The notes under the pieces were generated by a model. The model was given only the letters and a program-made list of their open reading frames with translations, was not told where the DNA came from and ran no database searches. Positions 5,833 to 13,217 of a stretch of DNA of 37,515 bases are shown piece by piece; position 1 is the first letter of the stretch, and each line of letters starts with the position of its first letter. The position numbers and the translations under genes are program-made. Origin of the DNA: Polyangiaceae bacterium. Lineage in GTDB: Bacteria; Myxococcota_A; Polyangia; Polyangiales; Polyangiaceae. The stretch spans positions 1 to 37,515 of the forward strand of contig JABFXY010000157.1 of NCBI GenBank assembly GCA_013361525.1, read 5' to 3'.

Positions 5833-7209
5833 TCACCGCGCGCCGGTATCGAGGACCGCGTACTTCTCGAGCCAGCGATAGAGCGTCGCCCTGTCGAGCC
5901 CCAGCAGTCGCGCTGCCTCCGTCTTGTTGCCGGAAACCGTCTCCAGCACCGCGAGCACGTACCGGCGCTCGATTTCAGCGAGGGGTAGCACCTCGTCGGA
6001 TGCGCCCGGCGCCTCGACGACAGGCTTTCGAGCAGCAGCGCTTCGCACGCGTTCGGGAAGGTCCTCGACCGCGACTTCGTTGAACCGCGCCAGCGCCACC
6101 GAGCGCTCCATGCAGTTCGCGAGCTCCCGCACGTTGCCCGGCCACGAGTACGCAAGCAGCCTTTCAGCCGCGCCGGGGGAGAGACGCTCGACGGCGCGCC
6201 GATGTGTCAATGCGAATTGCTCCAAGAAGCGCTGTGCAAGCAGGAGGACATCGTTCCCCCGGGCGCGAAGCGGCGGCAGGCCGATCCGAACGACGTCGAT
6301 TCGATAGAATAGGTCTTCGCGAAATCGCCCGTCCGCTACGCGCGCATCGAGATCTTGGTGGGTGGCGGCGATGATCCGCACGTCGGTGTCCACTTCGACG
6401 TCGGAGCCCACCGCGCGTATGCGTCGCTCCTGCAGCGCCCGCAACAACTTCGGCTGTGTGCCAAGCGGCATTTCTGCGATTTCATCGAGAAAGATCGTCC
6501 CGCCGCGCGCTCGAAGAAACAGGCCCTCGCGGTCGGTTCGCGCGTCCGTGAAAGCTCCCCGCTTGTGGCCGAACAGCTCACTTTCGAGCAAGGCTTCCGG
6601 CAGTGCGGCGCAATTAACCGTAATGAACGGCGCCGCTGCCCGCTGGCTCCGCCGCCAGAGTGCACGCGCAACCAGCTCCTTTCCCGTGCCGCTCTCTCCC
6701 GTCACGAGAATCGAAGCGTCTGTCGCGGCGACGCGATCGACGAGATCGTGGACTTCGCGGATGGCCTCGCTTCGCCCGATGATCCCGTCGGGCGCTGCCG
6801 TACCGGTGACAGCCGCGCGAAGGCGTCGGACCTCGCCGCGAAGCTCACGGTGTTTTGCGGCTCGCTCCAGCGTCAGGCACAGATCGTCGATGTCGAAGGG
6901 CTTTCTGACGAAGTCATACGCTCCGGCGCGGATCGCTTCGATGGCGCTCTCGAGACTGCCGAAAGCGGTCACGACGATCACTGGGAGGTCTGCACGGATC
7001 TCGAGTGCCCGACGGCACGTCTCGATACCGCCCATGCCCGGCATCTTCAGATCGGTGAGCAGTACGTCGGCATCGTGATCCCGGAGGTGCTCGAGCGCGT
7101 CCTCTGCCCGCGTGAACCACGTCGTCTCGAAGCCGCGCTTTGGCAGCGACTTTGCGAGCAGCTCGCCCATTCGGGATTCGTCGTCGACGACGACTACTTG
7201 CGTGCTCAT
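5833..7209 (-). CDS. NtrC-family sigma-54-dependent response regulator
   Basis: A 458-residue regulator in three parts. The receiver (about 1-118) has DDE at 9-11, phosphoacceptor Asp53 and Lys103. The AAA+ domain (about 143-375) has Walker A GESGTGKE (171-178), Walker B GGTIFLDE (236-243) and the sigma-54 contact loop as GAFTDA (218-223), a variant of GAFTGA with Asp replacing Gly. The Fis-type helix-turn-helix at the C-terminus includes NKTEAARLLGLDRATLYRWL. The ATG at 7209 overlaps the kinase stop (ATGA), so expression is coupled. It should activate sigma-54 promoters after phosphorylation by the kinase at 7206-8645. The repeated dyad GTYGCA-N3-TGCRAC near its own operon and nearby genes is the best candidate for its site. 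Confidence 0.95.
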   Translation of the reverse strand: MSTQVVVVDDESRMGELLAKSLPKRGFETTWFTRAEDALEHLRDHDADVLLTDLKMPGMGGIETCRRALEIRADLPVIVVTAFGSLESAIEAIRAGAYDFVRKPFDIDDLCLTLERAAKHRELRGEVRRLRAAVTGTAAPDGIIGRSEAIREVHDLVDRVAATDASILVTGESGTGKELVARALWRRSQRAAAPFITVNCAALPEALLESELFGHKRGAFTDARTDREGLFLRARGGTIFLDEIAEMPLGTQPKLLRALQERRIRAVGSDVEVDTDVRIIAATHQDLDARVADGRFREDLFYRIDVVRIGLPPLRARGNDVLLLAQRFLEQFALTHRRAVERLSPGAAERLLAYSWPGNVRELANCMERSVALARFNEVAVEDLPERVRSAAARKPVVEAPGASDEVLPLAEIERRYVLAVLETVSGNKTEAARLLGLDRATLYRWLEKYAVLDTGAR

Positions 7210-8645
7210 GCGTCCTCCAGCGCCGGCAACAAGACCGTGAAGGTGCTTCCCTTTCCAACGTCGCTTTCCACCTCGAACGTTCCTCCGAGATCCGCCACGA
7301 TGCCGTAAGCGACGCTCAGGCCGAGCCCCGTTCCATGTCCCGTTGGTTTCGTGGTGAAGAATGGCTCGAACACGTGATTTCGCACGTCGGGCGGCATCCC
7401 TACCCCCGTGTCGCGCACGGACAGTTGGAAGTAGTCCTTGGTGCCGAGCTCGCCAATGCGCGTCGTGCGGGACAGGTCGATAAAGATCGTTCCGCCCCCT
7501 GGCATCGCCTGCACGCCGTTCACCACGAGGTTGCTCAGCACCTGGATGATCGCTTCGCCATCGATGACCGCACGCCACGACGCTTCCCGCGCAGCGTTGA
7601 GTCGGAGGCGCACGTTCGCGCGCTCGGCAATCGGGGTGAGGAGTTGGATGGCTCGTTCCACGATGTCTGCGAGATCCGTCTCCGATCGCTCAGCCGAACG
7701 CCTGCGAGCAAAATCCAATAGCTGGCTGATGATTCGGGTCATTCTGGCGGTCTGCTCGCGAATCACGCCGGCATTCTCGCGGGCTTCAGCGCCCGAAGCC
7801 CCGTCCTCCGTGATCAAGCGCGCGTAGCCGGAGACGACTTGCAGGGGCGTTCCGAGCTCGTGGGCGACGCCGGCCGCGAGCTTCCCCACGGTGGCGACGC
7901 GCTCCACGTGCCTGAGTTGTTCGAGTGCCGTAAGCTTCGCCTCTGTTGCGGCTCTGATGTCATCGCGGGCCCGCGCGAGCCGTTCGCTCATCATGTCGAA
8001 CTCGCGAGCGAGCTCTCCGATTTCGTCCCGCTGTCGAAGATGAAGGCGCTCGGAAAAATTGCCCGCGCCGATGTTCCGCGCCTGCGCCACGAGAGCGCGC
8101 ACCGGCCGACCGACGAAGAAAACTCCTAGTATCAGCGCGCTGGCAGCGCACAGTGAGGTCAACATCAGCGCCGTGAATGCCGCAGACACGACGGTCTGTC
8201 GAACGAATGCACTCTCGCCACGAATGGTCTCCGTGAACTCCAGGACGCCAGGGTTCGAGGCTGGAAACGAGAGCCGAACGCATGTCACGGCCACACCTTC
8301 CCCTGGAGCGTCGCGTTTGGTCATCACGAAGCCGCGTCGGAGGAGCTCCTCGTGCTCGGTGCTCGACAGACGCGGCGCGCTCGCCTCATCGAGAAACGTC
8401 AGGCGGATACGGACGTCGTCGGCATCACCAGCGTTCGCCACCAGATCCCGGGCGGCATCCAGTCCCTGCTCTCTCCACCTCTCGAGCACGAATGGCTCCA
8501 AGGTTCGGCTCATGGCCCTCGCATGATTCAGAATCTTCTGGTCGAACAACGCGACCTCTCGTCGAACCCGCAGATACGCGTTGAGGGCGAGCGCCATCGT
8601 CATTGCCGCGACGAGTGCCACGGTGAAGCGAAGGGCGAGTTTCAT
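7206..8645 (-). CDS. Membrane sensor histidine kinase paired with the NtrC-type regulator
   Basis: A 479-residue kinase. A membrane helix at about 6-23 and a second at about 155-177 enclose a periplasmic sensor of some 130 residues of no recognised family. A HAMP linker (about 178-230) follows, then a HisKA domain with His262 in GKLAAGVAHELGTPLQVV, an N-box (NLVVNGVQAMPGGG), a G1 box (DTGVGMPP), an F-box (FEPFFTTK) and a G2 box (GTGLGLSVAYGI). This layout is typical of NtrB/ZraS-like kinases that signal to sigma-54 activators. It is the first gene of a two-gene operon with the regulator. Upstream, at 8704-8740, are two imperfect copies of the dyad found elsewhere in the window, suggesting autoregulation. 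Confidence 0.94.
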   Translation of the reverse strand: MKLALRFTVALVAAMTMALALNAYLRVRREVALFDQKILNHARAMSRTLEPFVLERWREQGLDAARDLVANAGDADDVRIRLTFLDEASAPRLSSTEHEELLRRGFVMTKRDAPGEGVAVTCVRLSFPASNPGVLEFTETIRGESAFVRQTVVSAAFTALMLTSLCAASALILGVFFVGRPVRALVAQARNIGAGNFSERLHLRQRDEIGELAREFDMMSERLARARDDIRAATEAKLTALEQLRHVERVATVGKLAAGVAHELGTPLQVVSGYARLITEDGASGAEARENAGVIREQTARMTRIISQLLDFARRRSAERSETDLADIVERAIQLLTPIAERANVRLRLNAAREASWRAVIDGEAIIQVLSNLVVNGVQAMPGGGTIFIDLSRTTRIGELGTKDYFQLSVRDTGVGMPPDVRNHVFEPFFTTKPTGHGTGLGLSVAYGIVADLGGTFEVESDVGKGSTFTVLLPALEDA

Positions 8646-8703
8646 GATCGTCCGTTTCCTACGCTACACCGTCCTGCGATCCGGCAGCGCTGGCGCGAGC
8701 CGC

Positions 8704-8740
8704 GTCGCAATTTGCAATGCCTCCGTCGACGATTGCGACG
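8704..8740. promoter_or_regulatory. Pair of imperfect GTYGCA-N3-TGCRAC dyads upstream of the kinase/regulator operon (copy D)
   Basis: GTCGCAATTTGCAAT at 8704-8718 misses one position of the dyad, and GTCGACGATTGCGAC at 8726-8740 keeps one good half. Their centres are 22 bp apart, two helical turns, as in the pair at 10126-10161. They lie 59-95 bp upstream of the kinase start at 8645. I find no GG-N10-GC sigma-54 promoter between them and the gene. Confidence 0.4.
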
Positions 8741-8766
8741 TCGGCGGCCGCTCGGGTTTCGAGCCG

Positions 8767-9048
8767 CTATCTTGCCCTGCACCTGCCCTGCACGCACGCT
8801 TCGCCAGACGAACAGTCGCTCGCCCGGGTGCACTTGCCTTCGCAGCGACCATTCAGGCATCGGTTGTCAAACCCACAACCGGAGTCTTCCAGGCACTCCA
8901 CGCAGCGCTTTTGCGAACAGTACGCGAACGAGGGGTCGACCGCGGTGCACTCAGCGTCCGTCGAGCAAGCGGTGAACTTTGGTGTGGTAGCGCAGAAGCT
9001 ACCGGTCAGAGCAAACGATGCGACGAAGAACCAACGAAGTCGAGACAT
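8767..9048 (-). CDS. Small cysteine-rich exported protein
   Basis: A 93-residue protein with a signal-like N-terminus (MSRLRWFFVASFALTGSFC) and twelve further cysteines in the remaining 74 residues, spaced as in small disulfide-rich domains (for example CSTDAEC, YCSQKRCVEC, GCGFDNRCLNGRCEGKC, ACVQGRC). This pattern is typical of abundant myxobacterial Cys-rich surface or lipoproteins. The GSFC sequence is not a canonical lipobox, so it may be secreted instead of lipidated. It starts 51 bases after the LolA-like gene ends on the same strand, so they may share a transcript. Its upstream DNA contains CCAAGC-GT-GC. Function unknown. Confidence 0.7.
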   Translation of the reverse strand: MSRLRWFFVASFALTGSFCATTPKFTACSTDAECTAVDPSFAYCSQKRCVECLEDSGCGFDNRCLNGRCEGKCTRASDCSSGEACVQGRCRAR

Positions 9049-9099
9049 GCCCTTTAAGCGCCAAGCGTGCCAAAGCGACGTCGCGCGCGGACACGACAC

Positions 9100-9732
9100 C
9101 TATTGCGACGGCGGCCGCATTCGATCCGCGTCAATTTTCGGGTTCTTCTCGTTCGTCGCGAACTCGAGCGTCGTGACCATCCCGTTCGGCTGCTCGACGA
9201 CCAGCTCTCGCGAGCTCCACTTGTCCGGGTTCGTTCGAAGCGCAATGCGCTCGACGTCTTCGGAGAGGGATTTATCCTTCGGCTTCAACCGCACGAGGGC
9301 AGCGCCCATTTTATCTTCGGTGGCGCCGATCTCGTATCGCGATTTGAGCTTGAGGATGTCGCCGGCCAAAAGCGCGATCCAATCAGGCATGCTTACCGCG
9401 AGCCCACCACGCGCGACCGGCACGGCATTTTTCGCCCCTTTCGCGCGGTGGACGGTTCCTTGGGGCGTGACCCAGTAAACCACGTCGTCCGGAGGAAAGA
9501 GCTCGTACCGGAGGTGCTCCGGCGTCACGACGGTCAACTCGCCGTCGCTCTCGATCGTAAGCAGCTTCGTCAGCCGCTTCTGGCGGAAGCGTGCGCGCAG
9601 TGACGTCAACGAGCGGCGGGCAGCGAGGATTGCGGCGAGGATGTCGTCGCTGCTCGAGACCGCCACCGCTGGAGTTCCGTGGGTGAGCAGCATCGCCGCT
9701 GTCGCCGCGAGTACGTGCCGGCGGGGAATCAT
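9100..9732 (-). CDS. LolA-like outer-membrane lipoprotein carrier protein
   Basis: A 210-residue periplasmic protein. The ATG at 9732 gives a signal peptide (MIPRRHVLAATAAMLLTHGTPAVA) with a twin-Arg start that could be Sec or Tat. The mature part has the LolA arrangement: an N-terminal helix with LTSLRARFRQKRLTKLL, then antiparallel strands such as GELTVVTPEHLRYEL and VVYWVTPQGTVHR, and a late ELVVEQPNGMVTTLEF. LolA proteins carry lipoproteins across the periplasm to LolB. Family membership is likely from the fold pattern, but paralogues of LolA exist for other lipid cargo and this one is not beside other Lol genes. A 20-bp dyad (9771-9790) lies 39 bases upstream. Confidence 0.75.
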   Translation of the reverse strand: MIPRRHVLAATAAMLLTHGTPAVAVSSSDDILAAILAARRSLTSLRARFRQKRLTKLLTIESDGELTVVTPEHLRYELFPPDDVVYWVTPQGTVHRAKGAKNAVPVARGGLAVSMPDWIALLAGDILKLKSRYEIGATEDKMGAALVRLKPKDKSLSEDVERIALRTNPDKWSSRELVVEQPNGMVTTLEFATNEKNPKIDADRMRPPSQ

Positions 9733-9770
9733 GGTTGGTCCAAGGCGGCACGCCGCCGTGTCGCGAATAA

Positions 9771-9790
9771 ATCGTTTGGGCACAAACGAT
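9771..9790. promoter_or_regulatory. 20-bp dyad ATCGTTTG-GGCA-CAAACGAT (first copy)
   Basis: Perfect 8-bp arms, extended to 9 by flanking A and T, around a four-base centre. It lies between the stop of the 74-residue gene (9791) and the LolA-like start (9732). An almost identical 20-mer occurs at 29802-29821. The stem is AT-rich, so a protein-binding site is more likely than a terminator, though a short TTATT follows on the minus strand. Confidence 0.45.
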
Positions 9791-10015
9791 TCATTCGTCC
9801 CCCGAGCCACGTATCCCTAGGAAGATCACGCCGGCGACGAGCGAAGCCGGCGCCAAGACACCAAGAATGAGACCGGCGAGGTGACGACTCTCAGGGTCGG
9901 TGACGGCGCCCGATTGGCTCCACCGATGACATAGGGCGAGCGCGATGCCGAACAGGATAGCGGCGAGACCCAGCCGCCGGCGTTTGCTCAGAGTTGTCGA
10001 GTGTTGATTCGTCAT
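9791..10015 (-). CDS. Small two-helix membrane protein
   Basis: A 74-residue protein starting MTNQHSTTLSKRRRLGLAAI, with two hydrophobic segments (about 15-27 and 44-66) separated by a short polar loop. The basic residues before helix 1 predict a cytoplasmic N-terminus. The start at 10015 is set by the onset of protein-like sequence and by a sigma-54-like promoter at 10057-10072, which would give a roughly 32-base leader. Two perfect copies of the activator-type dyad lie further upstream (10126-10161). No family recognised. Probably a member of the NtrC-type regulon proposed here. Confidence 0.55.
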   Translation of the reverse strand: MTNQHSTTLSKRRRLGLAAILFGIALALCHRWSQSGAVTDPESRHLAGLILGVLAPASLVAGVIFLGIRGSGDE

Positions 10016-10056
10016 GGCACGCGCGAGTCGGGGCGATATCCGCGCGTCCGCCCTTG

Positions 10057-10072
10057 TGCACCCGTCATGCCG
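10057..10072 (-). promoter_or_regulatory. Sigma-54 promoter candidate for the 74-residue membrane protein
   Basis: The minus strand reads CGGCATG-ACGG-GTGCA, with GG at 10071-10070 and GC at 10059-10058, ten bases apart. It departs from the consensus at three positions. The predicted start is near 10047, 32 bases before the ATG at 10015. Confidence 0.4.
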
Positions 10073-10089
10073 CAGCCGAACGGCTGCGG
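10070..10089. other. Strong 9-bp hairpin CCGCAGCCG-AA-CGGCTGCGG
   Basis: Perfect 9-bp GC-rich arms around a two-base centre, in the 148-bp gap between the ClC gene stop and the 74-residue gene. It overlaps the proposed -24 element. No T-run follows on the minus strand. It could be a terminator-like stem for the ClC transcript or a protein site. Confidence 0.4.
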
Positions 10090-10125
10090 TAAATCCCGTA
10101 TGGTTGCAGCAGCTAGCGCGCGTGC

Positions 10126-10161
10126 GTCGCAGGCTGCGACGCACGCGTTGCAGCCTGCGAC
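10126..10161. promoter_or_regulatory. Two perfect GTYGCA-N3-TGCRAC dyads (copies B1 and B2)
   Basis: GTCGCAGGCTGCGAC (10126-10140) and GTTGCAGCCTGCGAC (10147-10161), centres 21 bp apart. The first is embedded in a 29-bp palindrome with 14-bp arms (10119-10147). They lie about 86-107 bp upstream of the predicted start of the 74-residue gene. The second abuts the ClC stop codon exactly as copy A abuts the NtrC-type gene stop. Confidence 0.55.
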
Positions 10162-10163
10162 GG

Positions 10164-11519
10164 TCAGTCGACGATTCGGCGACCCTCGAGCGTCAGCTTC
10201 CACCGGACGCCGCGCTCTCGAAGCTCCTTCGTGTAGATCGAGTCTTCCCGCAGCGCGCGGGAGATCGCTGCCGCGATGCTTGTCGCGAGCAGGAGCGGAA
10301 GCACGATCGCGTAGTCGGTCGAGAGCTCGAACACCATCACCGCCGCCAGGAGTGGGGCGTGGGTCGTTGCAGCAGTGGCAGCTGCCATTCCAACGAGCGC
10401 GAAGCTTCCGGGAGACGATGCCGAGAGCCCGAAGACGTTGGCGGCGTGCCCGAACGACATGCCGAGAGCACCCCCGATCAGAAGGGTAGGGGTGAAGACG
10501 CCGCCGGGGCTTCCCGACGCTACGGACGCCGTCGTCGCAAGGCATTTGCCGATAAGCAACAGCAACACGAATCCGAACGTGAATCGACCGTCGAGCAGCT
10601 CGTTGAGCGGCTCGTAGCCATTCCCGGCGACCTCCGGGAGGAGGGCGACGACGCTACCTGCGGCCAGCCCGCCGACGCCGGCTCGAAGCGGTAGTCGAAG
10701 CTTGGGGTGTCGCAGCCATCGCTCGACGATGGTCAACATCCGCATGAATCCCTGCGCGACGAGCGCGGCAAGGAGCCCGAGCAGTGCGTACCCGACGAGC
10801 TCCAACGGTGAAGCCAGCGAGAATGCCCGGGCCCCGTAGATTGGTCCCTCGCCAACGACGGTTCGCGTGATCATCGTCGCGACGACCGTGGCGACCGACA
10901 CGGGGATGAGAGCATCCAAGGTAACGACGCCGCTGACGATCTCGAGGACGAACAGCACGGCAGCAAACGGGGTGTTGTACGCAGCAGCGAACCCCGCGGC
11001 GGTCCCCGCGGCGATGAGCACGCGAGCTTGTTTGGACGTCAAATGTAGTCGTGACGCGATTTCCTTTCCGAGAGAGCCGCCGAATTGAATCAGGGGTCCC
11101 TCGCGACCGATCGATCCGCCGCAGAGGATCGCAATCCACGATGCTGCCGATTTGAGAAGGGTCACCCGCATGGACAAGCGGACCCGTCCGAGCACCACCG
11201 CCTCCATGACGTCGCCGACACCGTGCCCGGAGGCCGAACGCGCGATCAGCAGGCCAATTCCGCCCGCGAAGAGGCCGCCGAGGGCTGGCACGATGACCCG
11301 CGCGATGATCGGCAGCCGGTGCATCGCCGCGACAATATCGGACGCTCCGAACAGGCCTCCGATCGCCGCCCCGAGCAGCATGCGAAACGCAATGGCAAAC
11401 CCGGCGGCGCCGGTCGCCACGAGCATCAACCCCGCGACGAACGCTGCCCAGGAGCGGAAGCCAGTCAATCGCCGTGGATACCGCCGCTGCTGCGACGGCC
11501 GTGGGGGTGGGACGTTCAA
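10164..11519 (-). CDS. ClC-family chloride channel/transporter
   Basis: A 451-residue inner-membrane ClC protein with the full set of anion-site motifs: SASGHGVGDV (about 95-104, the GSGIP-like position), GSIGREGP (135-142) with gating Glu140, and GSPGGVFTP. The position equivalent to the internal proton glutamate of E. coli ClC-ec1 (E203) appears to be Ile194 in VLFVLEIV, which would argue for channel-like conduction in place of Cl-/H+ exchange; the alignment is by eye. There is no C-terminal CBS domain. The start is TTG at 11519, which overlaps by TTGA the TGA that ends the upstream frameshifted gene, suggesting coupling. Next downstream on this strand comes the 74-residue membrane gene. 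Confidence 0.92.
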   Translation of the reverse strand: MNVPPPRPSQQRRYPRRLTGFRSWAAFVAGLMLVATGAAGFAIAFRMLLGAAIGGLFGASDIVAAMHRLPIIARVIVPALGGLFAGGIGLLIARSASGHGVGDVMEAVVLGRVRLSMRVTLLKSAASWIAILCGGSIGREGPLIQFGGSLGKEIASRLHLTSKQARVLIAAGTAAGFAAAYNTPFAAVLFVLEIVSGVVTLDALIPVSVATVVATMITRTVVGEGPIYGARAFSLASPLELVGYALLGLLAALVAQGFMRMLTIVERWLRHPKLRLPLRAGVGGLAAGSVVALLPEVAGNGYEPLNELLDGRFTFGFVLLLLIGKCLATTASVASGSPGGVFTPTLLIGGALGMSFGHAANVFGLSASSPGSFALVGMAAATAATTHAPLLAAVMVFELSTDYAIVLPLLLATSIAAAISRALREDSIYTKELRERGVRWKLTLEGRRIVD

Positions 11520-12078
11520 TATGCGGTCTCGTCAGTGACGCAACCCGTGCTTCGCCGTCGCACGCCTTGCAACGTTGGGACCAAAAATTCGAGGCCGCGC
11601 TGCTGCCCGGTCAGCGCCGCGACGACGCGGAGCTCGTGGTTCGCGCCCTCGCCTCGTCGTATTCGCGACGCTGTTCTTCGTCGAATTGCTCGCGCATCCG
11701 CGTGTTCCCCTTTGCCCTGGCAGCCTCGAGGTTCTCGCGACAAGGGAGTAGCGCCCGGTCCTTCTCCTCGTCGGTCTCGCGAATGATCGACGAGACGGCA
11801 AGCGCTTGCGCATCGGACAAATCGAGGTAGCGGTCCATCGACTCGACGCGCCGCTCGACGCTCGGCCGCCCGAAGCTCGGCTTGTTCGCGTCCAACCAGT
11901 AGGCGCGCGCACCAGCGACACCCGACACGGCGCCGAGTAGGAACACGACCGCGATGAATCCGATGGGCTTCAATCGCGACGGCGTGTCCGATTGGACGGG
12001 TTCCGCGCCGCGTGCCGCCACCGAAGACGCCGGCTCGTCCAGTGCTCCGCCTCGTTCTCGTCGCCGCCCTTCAATCAC
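11516..12078 (-). CDS. CpxP/Spy-like periplasmic protein, frameshifted near its C-terminus
   Basis: The first frame (GTG 12078 to a stop at 11611) gives 155 residues: a 36-residue basic/polar head, a membrane anchor at about 38-58 (GFIAVVFLLGAVSGVAGARA) and a helical region rich in Glu/Arg with LDLSDAQALAVSSIIRETDE and EEQRREYDEAR, typical of LTxxQ-type periplasmic stress proteins. The expected end of the family, a second LTxxQ element, is found in the other frame as NHELRVVAALTGQQRGLEFL. One base appears to be missing near 11641. The repaired frame ends at TGA 11516, overlapping the TTG start of the ClC gene. Either a sequencing error or a recent lesion. Function likely envelope stress or metal binding, by analogy only. 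Confidence 0.5.
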
Positions 12079-12170
12079 CTGTCACCCCGATGAATCCACC
12101 GCATACGATGATGCGGCGCTCGATGAGGTTTTCGGCGCATCAGAAAGCAAACGCCGAGCCAGGCGGTCAC

Positions 12171-12590
12171 TCACATCCCGACGAGCACCTTGGTCTGCGA
12201 CGGCGAGACGTGCGTGCCCACGGGGGCATTGGCGTTGGTCCCGTTGTGGCCCGTCGTGCAGGTCAGGAACGTGACCGGCTGGCCCTCGACCTTCACCTTC
12301 GCGGACCCCTTCTTGAACTGCACGGGGCCTTTGAACATGCCTGAGACGACGCCGCCTGCAGAGCCCGCCTCGTCGCCCGTGCTCATGGGGATCACCGATT
12401 GTGTCGTGAGCGGGGGCTGATTGAGTATATTGACCTTCTTCGGACAGGTGCCCGGGTTGGCCTGCATCAGCTGACCGACATTCGGATACGGAATCGGAAC
12501 GGGGGCGGCTGGCGGCGCCGGCGTCTTGCACGTGTCGGGCATCGCCTGCGCCATGCCGCCCTGCTTCGTCGCGACCGGGAAGATCGACAT
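12171..12590 (-). CDS. DUF4150 PAAR-like T6SS spike-tip protein
   Basis: A 139-residue protein beginning MSIFPVATKQGGMAQAMPDT and containing PAPPAPVPIPYPN-like sequence, then VPMSTGDEAGSAGG-type and GQPVTFLTCTTGHNG segments. This is the DUF4150 layout, a PAAR-like fold that caps VgrG spikes in type VI secretion and related systems. In other bacteria this domain often carries a toxin fused at its C-terminus; here it ends right after the domain, so it would act as a bare tip or adaptor. It is the last gene of the seven-gene operon, 20 bases after the DUF3540 gene. No toxin or immunity gene follows it. Confidence 0.85.
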   Translation of the reverse strand: MSIFPVATKQGGMAQAMPDTCKTPAPPAAPVPIPYPNVGQLMQANPGTCPKKVNILNQPPLTTQSVIPMSTGDEAGSAGGVVSGMFKGPVQFKKGSAKVKVEGQPVTFLTCTTGHNGTNANAPVGTHVSPSQTKVLVGM

Positions 12591-12610
12591 AGGTCCTCGT
12601 TCCTCTTCAA

Positions 12611-13192
12611 TCAGCCGAGATTGACGCGTTTGCCATCGATTTTCACGTCGTCCTCCGCAAGGACGGAAGCTCGCTCGGCCTTGAGTGAGTAGGCGCCGCG
12701 GATGAGCGCCCGGACCCTACCGGCGGTGGTCTGATCCAAACCCTCGACGTGCCGAACCACCTCTCGCGCGCGCAAGAGCACATTCGATGCGACCTGTTCG
12801 ATGCGGTCCACGACGACGTGCGCCTGCTCGACCGCCGCCGTCAGTCGAACCGAGCGATAGGTCATGTCGGCAAAGGTCACGTCGGCGCGCTCTGCCGTCA
12901 TCGTGAGCTGCTTCGTGCCGAGTGAGATCGATTTGCCGGCGATGAGGTCGATGTTGCCCCGCGGCGCCTTCAGCGTGAGATCCCCCTCGGGCATGACGAG
13001 CGCACCCTTGCCTGTCGCGGCGTCATATTCGAACAGGAGCCGGCCAGCGGCGTCGCGAACCTCTATCGCCTCGTCGACCACGGCTGCCGAAGCGCCAGAC
13101 GACGTCGTCAGGCGGCGACCCGATATCGGCGCAGGTTCCTCGATCTCGATCTCAGCGTCGTAGCGAGCTTGTTGGGTTTGCGTCGTTGTCAT
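12611..13192 (-). CDS. DUF3540 protein of the T6SS spike operon
   Basis: A 193-residue protein. The ATG at 13192 is chosen because upstream residues overlap the pentapeptide gene and read as low-complexity basic sequence. The N-terminal half is acidic and polar. From about residue 65 come short alternating strands (GDLTLKAPRGNIDLIAGKSI), similar to the beta-helix needle of VgrG, then a helical end with QVASNVLLRAREVVRHVEGL and a final EDDVKIDGKRVNLG. DUF3540 proteins occur with DUF2169, pentapeptide and DUF4150 genes in T6SS effector-delivery loci and are thought to help assemble the spike. It follows the pentapeptide gene by 25 bases. Confidence 0.82.
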   Translation of the reverse strand: MTTTQTQQARYDAEIEIEEPAPISGRRLTTSSGASAAVVDEAIEVRDAAGRLLFEYDAATGKGALVMPEGDLTLKAPRGNIDLIAGKSISLGTKQLTMTAERADVTFADMTYRSVRLTAAVEQAHVVVDRIEQVASNVLLRAREVVRHVEGLDQTTAGRVRALIRGAYSLKAERASVLAEDDVKIDGKRVNLG

Positions 13193-13217
13193 CGTTGGTC
13201 TCGTTCCAAAAGGCGCC

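Noticed and set aside
9057..9072. Sigma-54 promoter for the 8767-9048 Cys-rich gene (TGGCACG then GC after ten bases)
   Set aside because: The predicted start would fall inside the ATG at 9048, leaving no leader, and the -12 side lacks TT.
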